In this document: one piece after another, positions 8,640-17,666 of the stretch | Numbering within the stretch: position 1 is the stretch's first letter | Layout of the letters: each line of letters begins with the position of its first letter | Assembly (NCBI RefSeq): GCF_042654245.1 | Contig: NZ_JBHSGI010000009.1 | Coordinates: 372,001 to 436,000 of the forward strand | DNA length: 64,000 nucleotides | DNA from: Seohaeicola_A nanhaiensis | Lineage (GTDB): Bacteria > Pseudomonadota > Alphaproteobacteria > Rhodobacterales > Rhodobacteraceae | Reading direction: 5' to 3' | Translations under genes and position numbers: made by a program | Notes under the pieces: model-generated | The model's input: only the letters and a program-made list of their open reading frames with translations | What the model was told of the DNA's origin: nothing | Databases searched by the model: none

Positions 8640-9350
8640 ATGACCGACGATACGCCCGCCGACCGCCCGCACCGGAATTTCTATGGCCGCACGCGGGGCA
8701 AAACGCTGAAGCCGAGTCAGCGGGTCTATCTGGACGAGGATCTGGCACCCCTGTCGCCCGGGCCGGTCAGTTGGGAAGAGAACCCGGAGCGCAGACCGCT
8801 GGATCTGGCCGCCCGGTTCGGAGATGTGCCGGTCTGGCTGGAGATCGGATTCGGCGGGGGCGAGCACATGGTGCATCAGGCCGCGCGCAACCCCGGAGTG
8901 GGTATTATCGGTGCGGAGCCGTTCATCAACGGTGTTGCCATGCTGCTGGGCAAGATCCGCGCGGCGGGGGTGACCAACCTTGCAGTGCATCCGGGCGACG
9001 TGCGCGATGTCTTCGACGTGCTGCAGCCCAGCAGCATCGACAGGGCCTTTCTTCTCTATCCCGACCCCTGGCCGAAGAAACGGCACCATCGGCGCCGGTT
9101 CGTGACACCCGAGCATCTGGAGCCGCTGGCGCGCGTTCTGAAACCCGGCGCGATCTTTCGGGTGGCGACGGACATCCCCGACTATGTGCGCCAGACGCTG
9201 GATGAAGTGCCGAAGGCCGGGTTTTCCTGGCTGGCCGAAGGTCCGGACGATTGGCGCAAGCCCTGGGACGACTGGATCTCAACGCGTTATGAACAGAAGG
9301 CTCTGCGCGAGGGGCGCGTGCCGCATTACCTGACGTTCCGCCGAAACTGA
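8640..9350 (+). CDS. trmB: tRNA (guanine-N7-)-methyltransferase TrmB
   Basis: 236 aa; methylates G46 of tRNA with SAM. The SAM-binding motif WLEIGFGGGEH lies around residues 61-71 and the family hallmark LYPDPWPKKRHHRRRFV around 139-155. The basic N-terminus (HRNFYGRTRGKTLK) is typical of alphaproteobacterial TrmB. It probably has its own promoter in the 190 nt upstream, where I see no other feature. It converges on fcs with a 1-nt gap. Confidence 0.95.
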   Translation: MTDDTPADRPHRNFYGRTRGKTLKPSQRVYLDEDLAPLSPGPVSWEENPERRPLDLAARFGDVPVWLEIGFGGGEHMVHQAARNPGVGIIGAEPFINGVAMLLGKIRAAGVTNLAVHPGDVRDVFDVLQPSSIDRAFLLYPDPWPKKRHHRRRFVTPEHLEPLARVLKPGAIFRVATDIPDYVRQTLDEVPKAGFSWLAEGPDDWRKPWDDWISTRYEQKALREGRVPHYLTFRRN

Positions 9351-9351
9351 C

Positions 9352-11151
9352 CTACACCCGGATCACGGCGCTATCCGTGTTTGAATAGAGCCTGTCCAGA
9401 AGATCGGCCCGCCGGGTCAGCAGCTTGCGGAAGTTGAGATTGCCCTTGGCCGTGATCTCTCCGTCGGCGATCGATGGCGGTTCCGCCATGATCAGTGCGC
9501 GCGCGATGCGATTCGAGGAACCGGCGGCCGATTTCGCAAGGTCGGCGAGCCGCGCGGCGATCTCGGCCTGCACCTCTGTGCCGATCATCGCGCCGTTGTC
9601 GGGCGTCAGACTTGCGGCGGTCTCGGCCGACGGGACGATCAACAGCCCCACCTCGTTATGCCCTTCACCGGTCACCACCACATCTGCCGCCAGCGGGGCG
9701 AGCTTGATCAGCGCATCGAGACGCAGTTGCGCAGCGCGAACCCAGGTGCCGGTCAGCAGCTTGAAGTCCTCGGAGATGCGGCCGTCGAAACGCAGGCCCT
9801 TGGTCATGTCGTTCGGATCGACAAAGGCCATGGCGTCGCCGGTCTTAAAGTATCCCTCTTCGTCGAAGGCCTCGGCCGTTTTTTCCGGGGCACCGTGGTA
9901 ACCCGTCATGATATTGGGCCCCTTCACCCGGACCTCGAAGCGGGTGTCGTCGTCGGGTACCAGCTTGACCGAAACGCCGGTCATCGGCACGCCGACGATG
10001 CCGGACCGGTCGGTCGGCTCGTGCTGGATCAGGCAGGCGGGTCCGGTTTCGGTCAGGCCCCAGGAAGAGTTCATCAGCGGCACCGCGCCGCGCACTTCGG
10101 TCGCCATTTCCTCGAGATCGCGCCAGACGTCCTGAGGCAGCGAGGCGCCGGCGTAGAAGATCATGTCGAGGTCTTCGAAGTATTTCCGACGCAGCCCGGC
10201 GTCGCGGCGCATGGCATCGCGCATCATGGCGAAGCCGACGGGCACGTTGAAGGCCATGGTGCCATTCATCAGGCCATTGTTCTCGATGGATTTCTCGACC
10301 AACCCCTTCGCGGGCTTGCCCTCGTCGATGTAGAGGCTGCCGCCGTTGGCGAGCATCATGTTGAAATTGTGCGAGCCGCCGAAGACGTGGTTCCACGGCA
10401 GCCAGTCTACAATGCGCGGCGGGCGCGATTGCAGGAAGGGCAGGGCGTCGAGGATCTGGGCCTGGTTAGCGCACATCATGCGGTGGGTGGTCAGCACCCC
10501 CTTGGGTGATGAGGTGGAACCGGAGGTCATCAGGATTTTGACGACGGAGTCTGGGCCGATCTGAGCTGCCGCGGCGTCCACGTCGGCGTCGCCCCCCTTC
10601 AGAAGCTCGTCGAATGCGGTCTGATCTGGGCCCGGATTACGGCTGACCACGATTTCGCGGCCGGCCATCTCTTCCATCGCCAGCGCCTGGGCGAAACGCA
10701 TGCCGTCGACGGCGTAGACCATCTTGGGGTCGATCAGGTTCAGGACGTATTTCAGCTGCGCATGGGCGCCGGGGATCAGCGAATATTGTTCTGCCACCGG
10801 AACGGTCGGGATGCCCACGTAATGCGCGGCCAGAGAGAGCAGGCCGTGGTCGACGCCGTTGCCCGAGACGATCAGGATCGGCGTGTCGGGGCCGAGGCCG
10901 CGCGCGAGCAGGGCAGAGGCGAGCGCGCGCACCTGATCCAGCGCCTCGGCATAGGGCACTTCCCGCCAGCCCGGGCCGCTGCGCTCGGCCAGGAAGACGG
11001 TGCCGGGCCTTTCCTGTGCCCAGCGTTGAAGCCATTCGCCCGAGGTTGCGGCGGGGCGCGACATGTCATGGCCTGAGGTGAGAAGGATCGTCCCGTCGGG
11101 CCGGTCTTCACGTGCAACTTTGTGGCGGCGATAAAGGTCGGAGTCAGGCAT
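9352..11151 (-). CDS. fcs: Feruloyl-CoA synthase (acyl-CoA/hydroxycinnamate ligase)
   Basis: 599-aa ANL-superfamily ligase. The AMP-binding P-loop ILMTSGSTSSPKGV lies at about 208-221, with NSSWGLTETGPA (A5 region) and a DGRISEDFKLLTGTW hinge. VPVAEQYSLI and this hinge are characteristic of feruloyl-CoA synthases rather than general fatty acyl ligases. It would activate ferulate, coumarate or caffeate to CoA thioesters. Its start overlaps the end of the MarR gene by 8 nt and it closes the minus-strand aromatic operon. Exact substrate is an inference. Confidence 0.85.
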   Translation of the reverse strand: MPDSDLYRRHKVAREDRPDGTILLTSGHDMSRPAATSGEWLQRWAQERPGTVFLAERSGPGWREVPYAEALDQVRALASALLARGLGPDTPILIVSGNGVDHGLLSLAAHYVGIPTVPVAEQYSLIPGAHAQLKYVLNLIDPKMVYAVDGMRFAQALAMEEMAGREIVVSRNPGPDQTAFDELLKGGDADVDAAAAQIGPDSVVKILMTSGSTSSPKGVLTTHRMMCANQAQILDALPFLQSRPPRIVDWLPWNHVFGGSHNFNMMLANGGSLYIDEGKPAKGLVEKSIENNGLMNGTMAFNVPVGFAMMRDAMRRDAGLRRKYFEDLDMIFYAGASLPQDVWRDLEEMATEVRGAVPLMNSSWGLTETGPACLIQHEPTDRSGIVGVPMTGVSVKLVPDDDTRFEVRVKGPNIMTGYHGAPEKTAEAFDEEGYFKTGDAMAFVDPNDMTKGLRFDGRISEDFKLLTGTWVRAAQLRLDALIKLAPLAADVVVTGEGHNEVGLLIVPSAETAASLTPDNGAMIGTEVQAEIAARLADLAKSAAGSSNRIARALIMAEPPSIADGEITAKGNLNFRKLLTRRADLLDRLYSNTDSAVIRV

Positions 11152-11602
11152 GAGTCGTCTCCTCGCTGGCCGTGCGCTCCATCAGCGCCAGGGCTTGCAT
11201 CAGGGTCTGCAGTTCGAGCTTGGACAGGCCGCTTGTGATGCGGGCCTCGTGGGCCTGCACCGCCGCGATGGCGCGCGCGCAGAGCGCACGGCCGGCGTCG
11301 GTCGGTATCAGGGCGTGGGCGCGGCGGTCACCCGCGGCGCGCTGGCGTTCGATCAGGCCGGCCTTTTCCAGTTCGGCCACCAGTGCGACCATGTTCGGTT
11401 TCTCGACCGAAAGGGCATCGGCCAGTTGCGCCTGCCGGAGGCCCGGGCAGTCGGTCACGACCACCAGCGCAGAAAAGGTCATCATCCGCAGTCCAAGCGG
11501 CGCCAGAACACGGTTCAGATCGGCCTGAACGCCAAGAAAGGCGCGTTTCATCGCGTAGCCGCAGAACCCCCTCAGCGTGGCGTCGGGTGGCGTCATCGTC
11601 AA
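11144..11602 (-). CDS. MarR-family transcriptional regulator
   Basis: 152 aa with a winged helix-turn-helix: recognition region LRQAQLADALSVEKPNMVALVAELEKAGLIERQ, then wing AAGDRRAHALIPT. It is embedded in the operon: its start overlaps the crotonase stop (ATGA) and its end overlaps the fcs start. By analogy with CouR/HcaR-type MarR regulators it may respond to hydroxycinnamoyl-CoA and control this cluster; that is inference from position. Confidence 0.88.
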   Translation of the reverse strand: MTMTPPDATLRGFCGYAMKRAFLGVQADLNRVLAPLGLRMMTFSALVVVTDCPGLRQAQLADALSVEKPNMVALVAELEKAGLIERQRAAGDRRAHALIPTDAGRALCARAIAAVQAHEARITSGLSKLELQTLMQALALMERTASEETTHA

Positions 11603-12360
11603 CGGAAGGCCGGTTGGCGTTTTTCAAGGAAGGCGGCCAGGCCTTCCACGGCGTCCGGGCTGGTCTGCGCCAGGGCAGCGCAGAGGCTTTCGGTGAAGAG
11701 TCCGTCCGCCTTGGACATGTCCTCGATCCGGGCGATGCCCTGGATCATGACATAATTGGACAGACCGGCATTGCTGGCGATCTTCTGGGCCAGATCACGG
11801 GCCAGAGCCATCGATTCGCCTTCGCCCACGGCATAATGCGTCAGGCCGAGCCGCAGCCCTTCGTCGGCACCATATTTGCGCCCGGTCAGCATCATCTCGA
11901 TCATGCGGTCAGCGCCCAGGATGCGGCCCACGCGAACCGTCGCGCCGCCGCCGACAAAAATACCGCGCCGTCCCTCGGGCAGCTGGAAAATGGTAGAGGG
12001 TTCGGCAATCCGGACATGGGTCGAGGTGGCGAGTTCGAGCCCGCCGCCGATCACCGCGCCATACATGGCCGAAATCACGGGCAGTCCGGAGAACTGGATG
12101 CGGTCCATGACCGTGTGCCAGTTGCGGGAATGGCGCATGGTGCCTTCGGCGTCGCGCTGGACGTGCTCGGAGAGGTCGAGCCCCGAGCAGTAGTGCCCGG
12201 CCGTGCCGGTCAGGATCACTGCACGGATGCCGGCGGGGGGCGCACGAAAGAAATTGTCGAGTTCGCCCAGCAGCGTATCCGACATCGCATTGCGCTTGTC
12301 CGGGCGGTTCATCGTCAGGGTGGCGACGGCGCCATCGGTCTCGACCAGAAGCTGGGACAT
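11599..12360 (-). CDS. Enoyl-CoA hydratase/isomerase (crotonase) family protein
   Basis: 253 aa. The crotonase fold is clear: oxyanion-hole segments HYCSGLDL (about 56-63) and GAVIGGGLELA. Both catalytic acids of true hydratases are kept (E109 in GGLEL and E129 in QLPEG). Next to fcs, it is the natural candidate for hydration of feruloyl- or coumaroyl-CoA, either as a hydratase-lyase giving the aldehyde or in a beta-oxidation-like route. The sequence alone does not decide. The ATG at 12360 follows dctM by 8 nt, so it belongs to the TRAP-fcs operon. Confidence 0.85.
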   Translation of the reverse strand: MSQLLVETDGAVATLTMNRPDKRNAMSDTLLGELDNFFRAPPAGIRAVILTGTAGHYCSGLDLSEHVQRDAEGTMRHSRNWHTVMDRIQFSGLPVISAMYGAVIGGGLELATSTHVRIAEPSTIFQLPEGRRGIFVGGGATVRVGRILGADRMIEMMLTGRKYGADEGLRLGLTHYAVGEGESMALARDLAQKIASNAGLSNYVMIQGIARIEDMSKADGLFTESLCAALAQTSPDAVEGLAAFLEKRQPAFR

Positions 12361-12368
12361 GGTGGCTC

Positions 12369-13859
12369 CTAAAGCGGCAGAAGGAACAGGGTGATCGCGG
12401 GCACGGCGACCAGCAGCGCGACGCGGAACAGGTCGGTGGCGACGAAATACATCACCGCCTTGTAGGTCTCGAGAATCGGGGTCTTCTGGTCCATCGAATT
12501 GATGATGAACAGGTTCATGCCGACCGGTGGGGTGATCAGCCCGACCTCGACCACGATCAGGACGAGGATACCGAACCATATGGCGGTGTATTCCTCGTCG
12601 ATGCGGTTCGCCATGCCTTGGCTGACGCGGATGCCCAGCGCGCTGATCTGGTCCTTGGTCAGCAGAGCGCCGTCTGCGATGGTCTGCTTGATCGAATCGA
12701 GCATGGGCTGGGCGAGATCGACGCCGCTGGCGATGGCCTCCATGGCGCGTTCGGCGTGCAACGTCTCGAGCGTGACCATGTGGAAGTCGAGTGACTGGAT
12801 CACCGGCCAGAAGACCGGAATGGTGAGCAGGATCATCGAGAGCGAATCCATCACGCATCCGAAGATCAGGTAGAAGATCAGGATGACGATAAGGACGGTG
12901 ATCGGCGCATAGCCCTGGGCGAGGATGAATTCGACCATCGCATCGGGCAGTTTGGTGATCGCAAGGAAGCCGTTGTAGAAGGCGGCACCGAGGATGATGA
13001 AGAAGATCATCGCGGTCGAGCGGCCGGTGACGACAAAGCTTTCAACCAGTGTGTGGCGGTTCAGCCCGCCGTTCAGCAAGGCAATGAGACCGGTTCCCAT
13101 GGCCCCCACTGCGGCGCCTTCGGTTGGTGAGAACCAGCCGAGGTAGATGCCGCCGACGACCAGGCCGAAGACCAGGAGCACGGGCCAGACGTGCAGGAGC
13201 GCCCAGAAGCGATCGGCCATCGGCATGGGCGGGCGGGTTCCGGCGCTTTCGGGGTGGATGCGGACATAGATGGAAATGGCGATGACATAGCCGATTGCAG
13301 CCAGAACGCCCGGAATGAAGGCTGCGAGGAACAGTTTGGCGATGTTCTGTTCGGTCAGGATGGCAAAGATCACCAGGACGACCGAGGGCGGGATGAGGAT
13401 GCCCAGCGTCCCGCCAGCCGCAAGCGTTGCCGTCGAAAAGCCCCCTGCATAACCGTATTGCCGCAGTTCCGGCAGAGCGACGCGGCCCATCGTGGCGGCA
13501 GTGGCGAGCGAGCTTCCGCAGATCGAGCCAAAGCCGGCGCAGGCGCCGATGGCGGCCATGGCGACACCGCCCTTGCGGTGGCCGAGAAAGCCCTCGGCCG
13601 CCTTGAAGAGCGCAGTGGACATGCCGCCGAGCGTGGCGAAGTGGCCCATCAGAAGGAACATCGGCACAATGGACAGTGAGTAGCTGCCGAAGGTCGAGAA
13701 GACCTCATTTTTCATCCGCAGAAGCGGGAAATCCACGCCCTGCGTCAGCCAAAGCCCGACAAAGGCAGTGACGAACATGGCCAGCCCGATGGGCACCCGC
13801 AGGAAGATGAGCACAAGCAGCGCGGGGAAGGACCAGATGCCGATGGCCAGATCGCTCAT
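12369..13859 (-). CDS. dctM: TRAP transporter large permease (DctM)
   Basis: 496 aa with about 12 hydrophobic helices of the DctM/GntT type. Signature stretches are GSICGSSLATAATMG and AGGTLGILIPPSV, which form the helical-hairpin transport core. A less usual feature is a hydrophilic insertion of about 70 residues (near SLDFHMVTLETLHAERAMEAI... to ...RVSQGMANRIDEE). Such inserts occur in some aromatic-acid TRAP permeases. It follows dctQ by 4 nt. Together with dctP it imports an anionic substrate with Na+. Confidence 0.92.
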   Translation of the reverse strand: MSDLAIGIWSFPALLVLIFLRVPIGLAMFVTAFVGLWLTQGVDFPLLRMKNEVFSTFGSYSLSIVPMFLLMGHFATLGGMSTALFKAAEGFLGHRKGGVAMAAIGACAGFGSICGSSLATAATMGRVALPELRQYGYAGGFSTATLAAGGTLGILIPPSVVLVIFAILTEQNIAKLFLAAFIPGVLAAIGYVIAISIYVRIHPESAGTRPPMPMADRFWALLHVWPVLLVFGLVVGGIYLGWFSPTEGAAVGAMGTGLIALLNGGLNRHTLVESFVVTGRSTAMIFFIILGAAFYNGFLAITKLPDAMVEFILAQGYAPITVLIVILIFYLIFGCVMDSLSMILLTIPVFWPVIQSLDFHMVTLETLHAERAMEAIASGVDLAQPMLDSIKQTIADGALLTKDQISALGIRVSQGMANRIDEEYTAIWFGILVLIVVEVGLITPPVGMNLFIINSMDQKTPILETYKAVMYFVATDLFRVALLVAVPAITLFLLPL

Positions 13860-13863
13860 GATG

Positions 13864-14439
13864 TCAGACCTCGCTGCCGTCGGCGACGATCACGCGCCCG
13901 CTGAAAAATTCGATGATGCGCACGATGGCCATGTAGACACCGACAACGGCGGCGCCGATGGCCCCGAACAGGCTGAGCGCATAGGCCCACCAGACGGGAT
14001 AGGCGAGCAGGAAGGACGTTTCGCCGTTCTTCAGCTTGTCGATCATCCCGCTGTAGAGCTGGATGGCGATCACGACCAGAACCAAGGCGAAGACGACCTC
14101 GATCGCCATGCGCAGGAAGCGGTTGGCGCCGCGCGGCAGGAAGCTGGCGAAGATGTCCACGCTCGCATGGCCGGCAGTGATCTGGCACAGCGGCAGGAAT
14201 GCAAAGACGGCAAAGGCGATACCTGCCTCGACCAATTCGAAGTCGCCATTTATCGGCCCGACCCCGACTGAGATTAACCAGGAAGCGAAATCCGGCAAAA
14301 GCCAGTTCAATACGCCGTGCGCCCAACCGTTCAACAGTCTTCCTGCGATAGACAGCACGGTGAGTACGATCAGCGCGACCAGGACCAGCCCGCCGAGCAT
14401 GGTCATGAAACGGCTGAAGCCGAGCATGAATTTGTACAT
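13864..14439 (-). CDS. dctQ: TRAP transporter small permease (DctQ)
   Basis: 191 aa, four predicted transmembrane helices, with the DctQ-type pattern ISVGVGPINGDFELVEAGIAFAVFAFLPLCQITAGHASVDIF in the middle. There is a 4-nt gap to dctM and about 78 nt after dctP, so the three are one transporter operon. The ATG at 14439 gives MYKFMLGFSRFMT and follows a purine-rich GGGAGAGGC ribosome site. Confidence 0.9.
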   Translation of the reverse strand: MYKFMLGFSRFMTMLGGLVLVALIVLTVLSIAGRLLNGWAHGVLNWLLPDFASWLISVGVGPINGDFELVEAGIAFAVFAFLPLCQITAGHASVDIFASFLPRGANRFLRMAIEVVFALVLVVIAIQLYSGMIDKLKNGETSFLLAYPVWWAYALSLFGAIGAAVVGVYMAIVRIIEFFSGRVIVADGSEV

Positions 14440-14517
14440 GGCCTCTCCCTTCCCGGTCGTTGCCGGGGGTGACGGGCCGCGCGCTGGGCACGGCCCGAAA
14501 TCAGCAGTTGATCTGCC

Positions 14518-15552
14518 TTACTTGGAATATTTCTCGATCAGCATCTGCGCTTCTTCGAGAAGCGCCTGGCCGTCCTTGCCGCGGGCGTTCATGTCAGCCA
14601 CCCATTCGTCATAGATCGGCTGAGACAGTTTGCGCCATTCCTCGGTCTGGTCGGCAGGGATGGTGATGATGTTGTTGCCGAGGTCCACGGCGATCTGGCG
14701 CGCCGGGCCGTCTGCGTCGGCCTGGGTGCCGCCTGCGAAGACCGAGAATTCCGCGCCCGAGTTCTTGTCGATCACGGCCTTCAGGTCATCCGGCAGGCTT
14801 TCGTATTTGGCCTTGTTCATGGCCAGAACGAAAGTCAGCGTGTACAGCGCCTTGCCCTCGAACTCGGTGTGGTTCTGCACCAGTTCAGGAACCTTGAGCG
14901 AGGTGGTGACTTCCCACGGAATGGTGGTGCCGTCGATCACGCCCTTGGACAGGCCTTCAGAGACCGCTGGAACCGGCATTCCGACCGGGGTCGCGCCGAG
15001 CTTGGTCAGCAACGAGTTGACCGAACGGCCGCCGCCGCGGATCTTCATGCCCTGCAGGTCGGCGGGCGTTTCGACCGGATCCTTGGTGTGGATCATGCCG
15101 GGGCCGTGCACCCAGGTGCCGAGGATGTGGACGTCCTTGAATTCGTCGTCCTTCATGTGCTTTTCGAACATGTCCCAATAGGCATGGCTCACGGCCCGCG
15201 CATTGGTCATGATAAAGGGAAGCTCGAAGACCTCGGTGGTCGGGAAGCGGCCAGGGGTATAGCCCACCACGGTCCAGACGATGTCGGCCACGCCGTCGAT
15301 GGCCTGGTCCATCAGCTCTGGCGGCTTGCCCCCAAGCTGCATCGACGGATAACGCTCGACCTTGATGCGCCCGCCCGAATCCTTCTCGACGTTGTCCGCC
15401 CAGACGTCCAGGACCAGTTTCGGCACGTTGGCCTGTGCCGGCAGGAACTGGTGCAGTTTCAGCGTGACTTCCTGGGCGAATGCCGAAGATGCGGCAAGCG
15501 CACCAATGGCGGCGCCACCCAACAGCCCCAGAACGGTTCTTCTCTTGGTCAT
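14518..15552 (-). CDS. dctP: TRAP transporter substrate-binding protein (DctP)
   Basis: 344 aa periplasmic solute receptor. The N-terminus MTKRRTVLGLLGGAAIGALAASSAFA is a Tat-like signal (KRRTVLG). The mature DctP domain has LQGMKIRGGGRSVNSLLTKLGATPV, where the family carries its carboxylate-binding arginine, and DGTTIPWEV. Between the gentisate genes and fcs, an aromatic or aryl-alkanoic acid is the likely ligand. A strong ribosome site (GAGGGAGG) precedes ATG 15552. It starts its own transcription unit with a palindrome-rich leader. Confidence 0.93.
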   Translation of the reverse strand: MTKRRTVLGLLGGAAIGALAASSAFAQEVTLKLHQFLPAQANVPKLVLDVWADNVEKDSGGRIKVERYPSMQLGGKPPELMDQAIDGVADIVWTVVGYTPGRFPTTEVFELPFIMTNARAVSHAYWDMFEKHMKDDEFKDVHILGTWVHGPGMIHTKDPVETPADLQGMKIRGGGRSVNSLLTKLGATPVGMPVPAVSEGLSKGVIDGTTIPWEVTTSLKVPELVQNHTEFEGKALYTLTFVLAMNKAKYESLPDDLKAVIDKNSGAEFSVFAGGTQADADGPARQIAVDLGNNIITIPADQTEEWRKLSQPIYDEWVADMNARGKDGQALLEEAQMLIEKYSK

Positions 15553-15578
15553 GATTTCCTCCCTCAGACCCGGTAGGC

Positions 15579-15599
15579 ATTATAGTGCCACATATGGCA
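15579..15599 (-). promoter_or_regulatory. dctP promoter -10 box with overlapping inverted repeat
   Basis: On the minus strand TATAAT (15579-15584) lies 27 nt upstream of ATG 15552. Directly upstream is TGCCATATGTGGCA (15586-15599), 5-bp arms with a 4-nt spacer, itself flanked by two direct copies of GCACTATA. No good -35 is present at 16-18 nt, which suggests an activator-dependent promoter or an operator replacing it. Confidence 0.45.
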
Positions 15600-15640
15600 T
15601 ATAGTGCACTTTTCGCACAAGCGATTTGGCGTCTCAGGAT

Positions 15641-15661
15641 GCAGAATCCCGTCGATTCTGC
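15641..15661. promoter_or_regulatory. Perfect 8-bp hairpin GCAGAATC-N5-GATTCTGC
   Basis: Exact inverted repeat with a 5-nt loop between the monooxygenase stop and the dctP promoter. No T-run follows on either strand. It could end the monooxygenase transcript or be an operator for dctP. Confidence 0.4.
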
Positions 15662-15667
15662 AAGATG

Positions 15668-15682
15668 GTTATATGGTATAAC
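15668..15682. promoter_or_regulatory. Palindrome GTTATATGGTATAAC
   Basis: 15-bp palindrome, GTTATA and TATAAC around TGG, 5 nt after the monooxygenase stop codon. AT-rich symmetry of this kind is unusual in this high-G+C window and resembles a regulator-binding site, but I cannot assign a protein to it. Confidence 0.4.
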
Positions 15683-15686
15683 GACT

Positions 15687-16894
15687 TTACCTGCGCCGGG
15701 TCTCAGCGGAGACAGCCCCCTGCAGTCCGGTGCTGCCATAGAGCCAGTCGATCTGGTCATACCACTCGCCGGGCGACCGGGAGCTCATCACTGCATTTCT
15801 CAGGGCGGCATGGGCGCCGGCGGGGTGGTAGACGTGCTGCCCGATCTCGCGCGATTGCAACTGAACCCGCGCGGTGCGCAGATGGCGCATATTCTGGTAG
15901 ATCTCAAGCCGGGACGGCAGGTCATCCCGGCTTTCGCCCAGGACGTGCGAGAGTGCGACCGCGTCCTCCATCGCCATGCAGGCGCCCTGGGCGAAATACT
16001 GCAGCATGGGGTGGGCGGCGTCACCCAACAGTGCCACGCGGCCATCGGTCCAGTTCAGCACCGGATCGCGGTCGCAAAGCACCCAGACTTCCAGTCGGTG
16101 CCCTTGTCGATGATCTGCTTCGCCACCGGAGCGACGTGTTCGAAACCCCGGCGCACCTCGTCGTGGCTGACCGGCTTGCCCGCGACCGGCTCGGGGGCGT
16201 CGTTATGGTAGGTGACGACGAGGTTAAAGGTCTTCCAGCCTTGCAGCGGATAGTGAACGATGTGGCACTTCGGCCCCGCCCAGAGCGTGGCGGCATTCCA
16301 TCGAAGATCCTCGGGCATGTCCTCGGTCGGGATGACCGAGCGATAGGTTGTATGTCCAGACACCCGCGGCGCGCCGTCGTTCAGCATCTGCTTGCGGATG
16401 TTCGACCACAGACCGTCGGCGCCGATCAGGGCAAGGCCATCGACGCGGTTGCCATCTGCCAGAATCGCGGTCACGCCATTTGCGTCCTGGTCGTAGCCGG
16501 CGACCCCGCTGCTGGTGCGCAGCTCGACGTTGGCATGCGCCTGGCAGGCCTTGAGGAAAACGCCGTGAAGGTCGCCGCGGTGGACCACGGCGTAGGGATT
16601 GCCCATCCGGCTGCGGAAAGCGTCGTCGAGCGGAATGCGGGTGATCTCGTCGCCGCTCAGCGCATCCATCAGGCGCAGGTTGTCGATGTAGACCGCCATG
16701 TTGCGCGCGGTTTCGCCCACGCCGAGGTAATCGAAGGCGTGGAAGGCGTTGGGACCCAGCTGGATGCCTGCGCCGATCTCGCCCAGTTGCGCGGCCTTCT
16801 CCAGAACCAGCACCTTCAGGCCCTTCTGAGCCAGCCCGATGGCCGCCGCCAGCCCGCCGATGCCGCCGCCAGCGATCAGGATACGGTCTTTCAT
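15687..16894 (-). pseudogene. FAD-dependent 3-hydroxybenzoate 6-hydroxylase-like monooxygenase, frameshifted
   Basis: Two overlapping frames together encode one flavoprotein hydroxylase of about 402 aa. The upstream part (16894 to about 16088) has the FAD Rossmann motif GGGIGGLAAAIGLAQKG and GADGLWS. It then runs into nonsense after GTDWK (SGCFATAIRC, stop). The downstream part resumes in another frame with LCDRDPVLNW and the second FAD motif ALLGDAAHPMLQYFAQGA. Adding one G between 16087 and 16088 restores DWKVWVLCDRDPVLNW and one continuous gene. So a single-base deletion, real or a sequencing error, breaks it. With gentisate dioxygenase upstream, the intact enzyme would make gentisate from 3-hydroxybenzoate (salicylate is the alternative). 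Confidence 0.88.
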
Positions 16895-16967
16895 GAGCTT
16901 ACCTCCAGGTTGGGCAAAGCTCCGCCATGCCCCTGCCGGGGATAACGCAAGCTGCTGTGAACAGAGT

Positions 16968-17666
16968 CTATTCCGCGTCGGTGATCGTCAGTTCGATCGG
17001 GTCCAGCCCGTCGATGCCGCCGGTGATCTTGTCACCCGCCACGACCGGACCAACGCCCGCGGGCGTGCCGGTCATGATCAGGTCGCCGGGGACCAGGTGA
17101 TAGAACTTGGACAGGTCGGCGACGATCTCGTCCAGCTTCCAGATCAGCTCGTCCAAAGTCGCATCCTGTTTGACCGCGCCATTGACGGAGAGATGGATGC
17201 GCTGTTTGGCGACCTCGCCAAAGTCGGCGGCCTTGGTCAGCGGGGCCAACACGGCGCTGCCTTCGACATCCTTGCCCAGATCCCAGGGGCGCTGCTTTTC
17301 ACGCGAGGCGATCTGAAGGTCGCGGCGGGTCATGTCGAGGCCGCAGCCATAGGCGTAGATCGCGGCCTTGCCAGCTTCGCGAGAGGCCCGGAAGACCGGC
17401 TTGCCGATGGCGATGACCAGTTCCATCTCGTGATGGTAGTTCTTGGTGCCGGGCGGATAGGGAACGGATGCGCCGGTAAGGTCCGCGCTCGCGGGAGACT
17501 TGGTGAAATAGAACGGTGCCTCCCGGTCGACCTCAAAGCCCATCTCGGCGGCGTGGGCCGCATAGTTCCGACCGACACAGAAGATGCGGTTGATCGGGTA
17601 TTCGGCGCTTTCTCCCTTGACCGGAACGGTCACGGGTTTTGGCAGGTCGAACAGAAGGGAGGTCAT
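16968..17666 (-). CDS. Fumarylacetoacetate hydrolase-family protein, probable fumarylpyruvate hydrolase
   Basis: 232 aa. FAH fold with FCVGRNYAAHAAEMG near residue 30, metal-binding glutamates in YHHEMELVIAIG, GCGLDMTRRDLQ and the conserved GDLIMTGTPAGVGP near the C-terminus. Next to gentisate dioxygenase it should split fumarylpyruvate (or maleylpyruvate directly) into pyruvate plus the C4 acid. ATG 17666 overlaps the dioxygenase stop (ATGA), indicating coupling. An upstream in-frame start at 17801 is rejected because it would run inside the dioxygenase. Confidence 0.9.
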   Translation of the reverse strand: MTSLLFDLPKPVTVPVKGESAEYPINRIFCVGRNYAAHAAEMGFEVDREAPFYFTKSPASADLTGASVPYPPGTKNYHHEMELVIAIGKPVFRASREAGKAAIYAYGCGLDMTRRDLQIASREKQRPWDLGKDVEGSAVLAPLTKAADFGEVAKQRIHLSVNGAVKQDATLDELIWKLDEIVADLSKFYHLVPGDLIMTGTPAGVGPVVAGDKITGGIDGLDPIELTITDAE

